Assembly (NCBI GenBank): GCA_946122785.1
Contig: CAMGYJ010000010.1
Coordinates: 27,445,608 to 27,509,607, forward strand
Direction: 5' to 3'
Origin: Linum tenue
Taxonomy: Eukaryota; Streptophyta; Magnoliopsida; Malpighiales; Linaceae
Length of the DNA stretch: 64,000 nt
In this document: in pieces, positions 55,026 to 64,000 of the stretch
Numbering within the stretch: position 1 is the first letter of the stretch
How the letters are laid out: each line of letters opens with the position of its first letter
The notes under the pieces: generated by a model
The model's input: the letters and a program-made list of their open reading frames with translations, nothing else
The model's database searches: none
Told to the model about the DNA's origin: nothing
Made by a program: the position numbers and the translations under genes

Positions 55026-58000
55026 TATATTCCCTCCCTATAGAACTTTTTTTTTTTTTTGTGGTTGGCCTTTTGGTATGTCACTTTGGGTCTCATTATT
55101 ATTGATTGGACTCGAGTGAAGCATGACCTTGTATGGAAAAAGAGTAGCTGGGAGAAAGGGCTTCATCATTCAACCACCGTCCTGCTCGCCTATTTTTCGT
55201 TTTCTTGTTCTTGTTCCATTCTCTTCAGTCGCAATCTAACACTAACTAATTCTACCTCTATCTGCTGGGTTTCCGCAACATAACAGATTAAGAACCTGAA
55301 GCTGAAGCTAGCGAGAATCATGAACAAGATATGAATCGATCTGTTGACTCATGACTGATGATAGTTTTTACTCTGTTATTCATGAACAAAACAATACAAT
55401 AGGGTAAGTAAACCACCTAGGTAGCTTTGTATTAGGGCTCGGAAAATTCAAAATGTATAGACAAATATGTTTGAAAAGCCGTGCACTAAACCATTTGGTC
55501 CGGATCGTAAACCGTTAAAAATGGTCTGGTATGTGGTTTATATTATAGAATTTATTACTGATCTCTTGATCTGGTTCAGGCTGTGGTTTACCAGACCAAA
55601 CCGTGAACCCAATCTAGCAACTCAATCACTTTGCCAACTTCTCAACGAGGCCCAATTCCAAAATCCAATCTCATGCATCGATCCCGTCTTTTATTCATAA
55701 ACCACACTTCACCACAGATTATAGACGATCGTGTCTCTATAATGCTAATGTTTATGACTTTATGTTACATGTTGAATTGTTCTGACTTTGCGTTACTTTT
55801 TTGTTATTTACTTGGATGTATGGTATCAAAATCAAGCATGCATGTTAGAATTTATGTATTAAGATAAAAATAAAATTTTCTTGATTATTGGTTTGATTTT
55901 CTTGTGGTTGACTAAACAAATTGTTCTTTTTCCGTACAATGTGATATGCATAGTCAGATCGTACCAAATCATACTGCATAGACGTGATCTAGTCTCAAAC
56001 GTGTAATATTTGGTCTCGTCTTTGTAATATGTTTTCTCCTTTCAGCTAAACATTTTTTTTTTTTGGTTAAATAAACATCTATTTTTAAGCAAGATGAAAA
56101 GGAAAAAAAGAGTAGAGGACAAGGGAAGATCAGCAGCGAATATTTAAATAATAATTTCACATGGCCTAGCTAGCTAGTCTGGTTTGGAATGGATGGGATG
56201 GGATGGGATGAGGAGGTTGAGAGTTGAGAGAGACTAACATCAATCAAACAAAAACACACACAGCATACAGAATATTTCTGTTTTATTCAGGATGGATGGA
56301 TGGCTGGATGGATGTGTGAATGAATGGACGGCTCAGATCGCAATAACACACATTTGGATGGGCCCAAATGAGATGAGATGAGTTGAGTAGAGTTTTTTAT
56401 TTTTATTTTGTTAATGCTTGATTAGGTAAATGCTCTCTGAGTAGCAACCATTATTTTCGACTGAACTCAAAATAAAAGATGAAAGTGAGTTAAGTTTTGC
56501 CAATTTATCTGATATTCGTATGTTGTTTCATATATTTTTTGCTCAAATATTGTCAATTAGTTTCTACCGGAATATGAATGCAAACAAAAGCTTCCATCAT
56601 ATATTAATTAATATCAAGTAGAGTTTAATCAACCTACTACTATAGTTATACTTGTCAAGAATAGGCTCTAAACGATTTAGCTCACAAGTTGTTGAGCTCC
56701 ATAATTGAGTTGGGTCGTGAACTCTAAACCGGCTAGCTAACTTGTTAGTTGAGTTTAACGAGCCACCAAATCGATCTAGTTTGAGGACTTTACTAGCTTG
56801 GCTCTTTTACTTTCTTTTTATCCACCGTCGCTGCCATCATAAATCCTTATATATATCTCTCATTCTTCTTAATCTCATGTCGTCACAACCGAGTCTCCGC
56901 TACCTTTTCCTCCTTGTTATTCTCACTCAAAATACCAATGAAAAAATTTGTTGATGGGAATTTCATTGAGGAGTTGTCGCCTTCAGTTCTGAAGACCCAA
57001 GCTAGAAGGAGTATCGATCATAGTATAGTTGATTCTTCAACCCGTCCCAATCGACTCTATGCGAGCTCGATGTGGAGCCACATAGAGCACCATAGAGCAC
57101 ATCTGTCGAGATATCTTTTCAACACAAAGTTCAATCAAAACCCAAAAAATGAGTTTTATGGGAAAGAGATGAAAAACATAGGAATGTCAGAAATGGAAGT
57201 ACTTGTTCGATTAATTTGAAGGTCGAACTCTAGAAGTATGCGGAATATATCACAATCGAGACCCGCCTTATCAAGATAATTGGCGATTAAAGAGGTCAAA
57301 TTCTCGCGATTGTCATTGATTGAAGTTTAACTGAAACCTCTTACTATTTTGGAGGTCAAACGTGATGTTGAATCTGGCTATTGTGATTTTCCTCCAGAGT
57401 TTTGGTGAGAAAATGCGAAGCGATGAGGGAGGGCAAATTTGTATTTTAAACAACTCGCACACTCTTGAATCCATTCCATATAATATTATGAGAAACATTA
57501 TCTCGTTAACATTTTGTTGAAATGTTCGCATAGAATTATCGTGGACAAATATAAAAAAAAATTACAAACATAAGTTTAACCATTTATAAGTTAAATTTTA
57601 TTAAACACTAAGTAAAAAATTATAAGATCGACTAAATTCAAAGTTATAGTTGTTTCAATTATCGAAGAGATCAACTCAAAGACTGTAATAGACTTTAGCA
57701 CCCTGGTTGTTATTAACCTAATAAAATATAAGAATAGTAGTATAACTGGAGTGACATGAGGGGTCAAGATCCATACCTTGATTCCTATTTGTAATTAGTT
57801 TTGAGTATAACTATTTTGGATAAACTCTAACATAAAGATCTTATTAGCCACGACCACAAATGCAGAACGGATAAGGATAAACATCACTAGGAAGAAGAAG
57901 TAAAAAAATAGTATCAAGGAAAAGAGGGGTTGATTGAAGTAGAAACTGTCATGTATAAAATGCTTGCATCAAATTGTTTAGAAATGGTTGCGTACGTATG

Positions 58001-59651
58001 TAATGGATTCCTATTAGCAGCAAACTACCACAGAGAGTCTTTATTCAAAGAAAATCTACCCAGCCAAAGTCTATTCAAGAAGGGACCGTTCCTTGTGGAG
58101 TTATTTGTAAGATTTTGCCGACCAAGCTCATTGCGATCTTTCTTGAATTGGCTTTATTCGCTAGCTCGATACATGTTCTTCTCTTTTTTACCCTAAAATA
58201 AAATGGAAAAAATAATATAGAAGTCCTCCTTTAATTTTGATTTTTAAGCGAGTGAAATTTCCAAAATCTCCTCATCAACTTGAAGGTTGATTTCCAAGTT
58301 TGCATATTGGGAACCTCATTCCGGTAGGTGGGAATGGTTGATTCCCAAGTTTGGGTTTATTGTCTTCTGTTGAAGTCATTCTTCGCTTTTCCCTTTGGGT
58401 CTTTTCTGGTTGGTTGTTTACTGCTTGACCGGTTGTTCGATTGTGGGTAGAGTCCTCTCATGTTGGTTGGGTGTGACGGCTGTTCGGTGTATGGTGAATC
58501 TTTAGCTCTTATAGTCCCGATCTCGCTGACTTGAAGCACCAAGGCGCAGAAACATGTTGTGCCTCACAATTCCTGACACAACGTCGCGTTTCATTTAAGG
58601 CTAACATATCACAGTTAAGCTAGAAATAGAGCATTAGCTGCAAAGGAAAGTGGATCGGTTTTCAAATTCTCTCTCATCCTGTAATAGACTTTCTTTCTCT
58701 ATAATCAAATAATGTCTTACTCAACATTACTTGTGGCTACTCGTGCCACTCTCAGCCTCGGGTATACATCTTACACCCAGTTAGACATAAACAACATATG
58801 CATTAAAATTTAAGATGGATTACCACCACCCTTTGAACTGTTAAAAGGACTATCATGTACGGATTTTGAGTCGCACGGGATTTGGACTCTCATTGTTGGT
58901 TCGTTAATTGGCCGGCCAAATGCTCTTTCCCAACACTACTTAGGAATCTGACCTGTAAAGATAAATAATAAAAAAACCCTTGGGATTATCAAGAGGCCTC
59001 AATTCTCAAGTAAGCCAAAGCCCTCAAGGTAATACAAATGATCACTTTGGTCACTCACTCACCCGGTATTGCACCAAAATGGAACTTCTTCAATCCAAAG
59101 GGAAAGAGATTGGGAATTGGGATTGTCCAGAAAGAAAACAAAACCTAAAAACCCTTCACTCTTCTTTCCTTCTTTCCCACTTGGATCTCCTCGTGTAACT
59201 TGTTCAGATTTTAACCAGAAATGGATGAAGAACTAATTAATAGGCCTGGGAGGAAGGGAACTGGTCAGCAGTAAGTAGCTATATATACTAGCTAGCTAGG
59301 ATTTTATACAAGGCAAATGATGAAATGATATGATATGCTCCATGTTATAATTAAAACCACCTTCTTATCACAGAATTAAGGCACTTCCTTTTGTTCCCAA
59401 TTGGCTTCTTGGGAGGGGAGCTTCTTCCACTGCTCTGCTATCTTTCAATCTATCAAATTCTCTGCCTTGCACTATATCTTGTTGTCAGTAGTCAGTGGAC
59501 AGAAGAAGTAGCCTAGCTATAGCAATATTGTTGCAGTGGACGGACGGGAGTTCTGCATTATTTATTGGGAAGGGGAAAGAAAACCAAACCTTCTCCCAAG
59601 TCCCAACCCGTCCAACTTAACCTAAATTAAATGGGAAAACATGCACAGATT
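55026..59651. other. AT-rich intergenic stretch
   Basis: No gene recognised. A degenerate hAT-like trace lies at about 55433-55620 (TAGGGCTCGG, then repeated GGTCCGGATCG and CCAGACCAAACCG). GGATG repeats occur at 56186-56212 and GGATG/GATG repeats at 56290-56315. Another trace of GAGCTC/GAGTT text lies at 56640-56770, also typical of old hAT MITEs. Confidence 0.4.
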
Positions 59652-59659
59652 CAGAAATG

Positions 59660-60959
59660 TAGGGATGAAAAAAAATTTCCCACCCGAACATGCTTCTATC
59701 TAGGGATGGCAACAAAACCCGAACCCACGGGTACCCATCCGACCCAACCCGGTCAATGCGGGTAAAATCCGTGTTGACGGGTTTTGGGCCGGGTTTGGGT
59801 TTAAACCCGTTCACTATTCACCGGGTTGGGTTGGGTTGGGTTTGGGTTTAGGTAAACCCGACCCGTGGGTACCCGCCCACACCCATTTAATTAATTTTCT
59901 CGGCATATTTAATATTCTAAACAACTAATCTTATTTATGTTTGTGGAGACATGTCTAATTTTTTCTTTCTAGTTATCTAGTATGAAGTTGATGTTATCGA
60001 GTGGATAGTGAAAAACTTAATTGAAAGGAAAAAGCTTTCAATTAATCAAGTTATTTATGGATAATTTATGATTTGCTTCAATTTTTTTGAGTTTTCTAGA
60101 TTGGTGTTGAACAATTTGTATAGTTAATTTGTGATTTGCTTGAATTCTCTAGAGTGGTGTTTTATATGTGGATAATTTGTATTGGGAAATTGATATTTGA
60201 CTTTAATTTTGATAGGAATTTGTTATTGTGAATTTTTTACGACAAAACCCGTGGGTACCCATGAACCCGCGGATACCCAGCGGGTTGGGTTGGGTTTGAG
60301 TTTTTCAAACCCAGTGGGTTTTACCCCGGGTTTTTTTCACGGATAAACCCATGGGTTTGGATTTGGGTTTGGCAAAACCCGACCCAACCCGACCCATTGC
60401 CATCCCTACTTCTATCGGGTAGGGTAAAACCAGGTCAAAATAAAATACCGGATGGTATGGATAAAATCTGGACTCGAAAATCATGGACAATAGGTGTGTA
60501 TAGGGCTTTCATTATCCAATTTTAACCCATTTGATTATACGTACATACGAAATATTTTGTATAAATCATCATTTTTAATTAACATATTCGCTGTTGCTAG
60601 TATATTTGTAGCATCTTAAGAACTAATGTTCCTTTTTTATTCTTTCTCTTAGTATTGGTGATTTTATATTTATAATTTCACGCTTCTATAATGTTCTTAT
60701 AATTGTTATTAGTTAAACTAATAACAAAGCAGCTTCCAAGGATATCTTCGTTCGGTCCCCGGTTTGTGAGCCAGGTTCCCCCTTCTTTTTTCTTGGCACG
60801 AGTATTATTCATGGATATCTGAAACCTAATCGGGTATGGGCATAACTATAGTTTTTGCCCGAATCTTTTACGTGTATGAGTATAGATAAAACTAGGACTA
60901 GTTAGAGTAGAGTAATGGATAGTAACTATCCGTACCGATCCGACCCGTTGCAATCCCAA
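59660..60959. mobile_element. Outer hAT-like MITE, interrupted
   Basis: Starts TAGGGATGAAA and ends GTTGCAATCCCAA, with a perfect 8-bp duplication CAGAAATG (59652-59659 and 60960-60967). Subtracting the inner element leaves about 580 bp. No ORF. Confidence 0.82.
59701..60408. mobile_element. Inner hAT-like MITE, 708 bp
   Basis: TAGGGATGGCAACAAAACCCG at the left and TAGGGATGGCAATGGGTCGG on the minus strand at the right, with a perfect 8-bp duplication CTTCTATC (59693-59700 and 60409-60416). Rich in ACCCGACCC, GGGTTGGG and GGGTACCC repeats near both ends, with an AT-rich middle. Confidence 0.92.
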
Positions 60960-61002
60960 CAGAAATGACAACAACCCAAATTTAAACTTTAGACATGTTT
61001 AG

Positions 61003-61677
61003 TAGGGTTGACTATTTGGTCCGAGTTTTTTGGTTTTACCCGAAACCGGACCGTATAACCCGGACCGAGACCGGATAGTAAACAATCCAATCCAATCTTT
61101 GGGCTTAGATTTGAGGTAAAAACCGTTCGGGACCGGATCGAAAACTGGGTAAAGACCGTATAAGAGAGCTCAACACCAAAAACATTGTAACGGATCAATT
61201 TGACACAAATGCCTCATTTTGAGACAACTGTACCAAATTGTCTCATTTGCCAGCAAAAAATTTGGATGGATCAATCTGCCTGAGGTATTTTGAATTGATC
61301 CGTTTTGAGTCAATTTCAGGGTGGGGGCAGGTAATTCGAATTGACTCGTTTTAATTTCCTCGTTTATAAAATGAGACAATTGATCAAATTGACTCATTTC
61401 TAGATTGATCCATCCAAACGACTCCTTAAGGGTAATTTGCATAAACGGTCACAAACCTTTGCACTTAGTACAAAACTTAACCAATTCCTCACCATTTCGG
61501 GCCTTAGGCCACTCAAATCCCCACAAGCTCAATATAAAAGCAAGACCGTGGGACCGGACCGAATCAAGACCAGACTATATCCAATTCAATCTTTGGTCCT
61601 TATATTTTCAAAAAGACCGGACTGGACCGAATCGATTTGAGTCAATTTAACCGGACCGAACCGTATAGCCACCCCTA
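61003..61677. mobile_element. hAT-like MITE, relative of 26467-26908, inverted, with an insertion
   Basis: TAGGGTTGACTATTTGG at the left, CCACCCCTA at the right, with a perfect 8-bp duplication ATGTTTAG (60995-61002 and 61678-61685). In reverse complement it matches the MITE inside the SIRE-type integrase, but with about 245 extra bases at 61180-61426. Confidence 0.92.
61180..61426. mobile_element. Insertion inside the 61-kb MITE
   Basis: Absent from the other MITE copy. Its right end, read on the minus strand, GGAGTCGTTTGGATGGATC, is like Harbinger MITE termini, and GGATCAAT-type repeats face each other. No clean target duplication was found. Confidence 0.5.
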
Positions 61678-61685
61678 ATGTTTAG

Positions 61686-64000
61686 TCTCATGTTTAGACA
61701 CGTCTAGGCGTTAGATATATAACACCAATTTTTTGTTTTGGGGGGGGGGGGATTCTGCTACGATTTAAGTAATATAAACACGCCGATAGAGTAAGGTGAT
61801 ACTTCAGACATAATTAGATGGAATTAAGAAGTCAATATTAAATGATGAAATTAACATTATCCGTTAAGTCAATTCTATACATGTTTTTTCAATAGTTCAA
61901 GAATGGTATAAATTATTAGACTATGATTCTATAAATAGGTTAGACGCTAGACAACGTTCCAACGGTCTTCTCAACCTTGATACTACCAGAAGAGAACCCA
62001 TAAAAAATCACACCTAGCTAGCTCTCTGCATGTCTTTATCTATTGTTTGTCACGGTTTTCTTTTCGCTGCGTTCATCCAATGAACTGTAATTAACCTGAA
62101 CCCAATCTAATCGGAACTAAATGAACTTATTTTATCAATTAAAATATAAAAAAATGAAACTTTAGTAGCGATGAATGGATTACGAGTCACCAATCTGGGT
62201 AGTGACTTTCACAATAACTATCATTTGTCCTCACATAATAGTGGGCGTGAACCAAAAGGGTGCTTGCTAGGGTTTTCGGAAAAAGTTGATTTGATTTTTT
62301 ATTTAAACTATTGGTTGATGAGATAGTCAATAATTAGTGGCACCCGTCAAAAAAAAAAAAAAAATTAGTGGCCATAATTAGTTCATTGATAAAATGAGTG
62401 AATATTCAGAAATGGCTGATATGAATTATGCTTAAAAAATAATATCATTAATAAAAACAGAATGCTGGAAATGAAAATTTTCAATTGAGGTGGCTTTTAA
62501 AAATCTACACAATAAATAAAAGCCAAATGAGAAAACTTGAAGTTTCATTTCAAATTTTATGCATCCAGAGAGAGATAGTAGGAAAGACATTTTGGTCTTC
62601 ACAATTATTACTTTTTTTTATTCATTAAAAAGACACGTATTAGGATTTGAACCATGACCACTTTAAATAAAAGCAAAGATCATAAACAATCACACTAAAC
62701 ACATTTGTTGTATCTTTTTAAATTAAAAACATATAATAACATAGAGGAAAAAACCCTTTCCCCATTTCAAATTCCCTTCTCCAGGAGCGTTTGTAGGAAG
62801 GGTAGAGCGTTTGTAGGAATGGTAGAATAGGGAGTGTTAATTTTTTTCTTTTTCCTCCGTGGAAAGGGCCAACTTACCGTACACATGCGGATTTAAACAG
62901 GTCCAGGAGTGTCAATTTTTTTCTTCTTTAAGCCCTTTTATTTCTCCGTGGTTGTAAAATATATATAAAAAGGCAAAAACAATACTCCTTTTTATTGCTA
63001 AAACAAAAAAAATTAACAATAACCTAATGCATGGATTCTAATGGGCTAACCGCTAACCATAAAATAAAAAAGTTGAATGGTCTGACCTACACGGGATTTG
63101 CCTATCAAGTAAAACAAATGAACATCATGGGTTTGTCATTCTAAAACAAGCTATTTTCTCTAGCATAATATATATTATGCTATTATTTTATATCCTAGTG
63201 GCTAAAATATAATTTATTTTAAAGTTATTCAATGGTTCAACCTCGTCCAACCCAATTAGTCCAATTTTTATCATTTCAAATATATATTATGTAATTATTT
63301 GATATCATAATGATTAAATTATAGTGTATTTTATAGGGAATCGTTTGATATTTGTTAGTAAATAACTAAATAGAAAGATGTATTTGGTTATTTTTAAACA
63401 TTGAACGATCCTAAACATTTTCAGTTTCCTTTCGAAATTCTATAGTTTTATTCCCGATTCGAAATTCTATAGTTTTATTCCCGAATCACTGATGTGCAAA
63501 TGGCGAATTGCAGTCATCTATTTTCTTTCACTATTTTTTATTTTCAAATAGAAAGTTTAAAAGTAAAGAATAATTAGAGTTTGACATGGGGTCGGTCAAA
63601 CAGGGTGAATTTCAAGTTTTGACCCGTTTTGATCAAGTCTAATTTATAATTACATGGTTCCCTGATACCCGATTAAAATCTCAATCCAAACCAGTTTGGC
63701 AGGTGAGTCTGTGTTTACCACCATTATCTAGAGATACAGGAACGACGGTTCATATCCCAAATCGTGTTATTCATTCTTGATTTCTTTAGATTTTATCATG
63801 GCTTGGTAAAAACCAGAAAGCACAACGACGACAAGATGAAAGTTTTATAAAGCAATTTAATCAGCCAACGGGCCGAGTAAAAGCTAGCAACAATTGTGAG
63901 ATGCTCATTTCCCAAAAACCGGCGGGATAGTCGATTTTTATTCGATTTTCTGGAATTCGATTTCTATAAAACTTACTACTCCACCTCATCATATTACCAG
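61686..64000. other. AT-rich intergenic stretch
   Basis: No gene. There is a 12-base G run at 61740-61751, an A run at about 62348-62363, a short duplication (GAGCGTTTGTAGGAA near 62784 and 62805) and a 27-bp tandem duplication near 63434-63487 (CGAAATTCTATAGTTTTATT). Confidence 0.45.

Noticed and set aside
1..64000. CRISPR arrays, tRNA and rRNA genes
   Set aside because: No regularly spaced identical repeats with unique spacers and no tRNA or rRNA sequence were seen; tRNA-like text is only in primer-binding sites.

Overview
The window is plant nuclear DNA, most likely from an angiosperm (probably a eudicot). It holds one multi-exon plant receptor-kinase gene with GT-AG introns in a thick layer of plant transposable elements: Ty1/copia, Ty3/gypsy of the Athila type, LINE, Mutator-like and hAT-like. 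I see no bacterial features, CRISPR array, tRNA or rRNA. The species cannot be read from the sequence.

Layout. 1-12.1 kb is AT-rich intergenic DNA with a copia remnant (about 2.4-2.9 kb), a 1,130-bp terminal-inverted-repeat element with a perfect 10-bp target duplication (4513-5642), a decayed copia element (about 6.9-10.7 kb), a short retroposon-like insertion and a nested tandem repeat. 12347-15869 (+) is the only gene that looks functional for the host: a LysM receptor-like kinase of the CERK1/NFR1 (LYK) family in 8 modelled exons, with a 73-base pure C tract in an intron. 16488-21378 is an old minus-strand copia element fused head-to-head to a plus-strand reverse-transcriptase fragment.

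21843-48248 is a single minus-strand copia element of SIRE type, about 8.3 kb once its insertions are subtracted. Its gag is split by a 12.2-kb Athila element (28375-40605, duplication CTTAG). Its 5' LTR is split by a 5.4-kb non-autonomous LTR element (41450-46887, duplication CCTGT). Its integrase region is split by a 442-bp hAT-like MITE (26467-26908, duplication CTCACATG). The two big insertions have LTR pairs that differ by well under 1% by eye, so they are recent. They share the primer-binding site type, polypurine tract and about 0.9 kb of 3' sequence, yet have different LTRs. The larger one carries gag-pol plus an Athila ORF1-like gene. The smaller one carries a single intact 375-codon ORF of unknown function. 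This looks like an autonomous element and its dependent partner in one host copy.

The feature I find most intriguing is in the LTRs of this pair. Each has a dense array of short palindromes in the same place, upstream of the presumed start of transcription, but the palindrome differs: an ATACCCG/CGGGTAT type in the Athila element and a TGCACGG/CCGTGCA type in the partner. The Athila element has a second array inside the element, followed by a TATA-like box, a CT-rich leader and a splice acceptor just before its ORF1-like gene. This suggests a separate internal promoter.

48249-55020 is a LINE 3' part interrupted by a 6.1-kb Mutator-like element (48840-54961) that carries convergent transposase and plant-mobile-domain genes, both broken mainly by what look like C-to-T type nonsense changes. 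55-64 kb is intergenic and holds a nest of three hAT-like MITEs with perfect 8-bp duplications (59660-61677).
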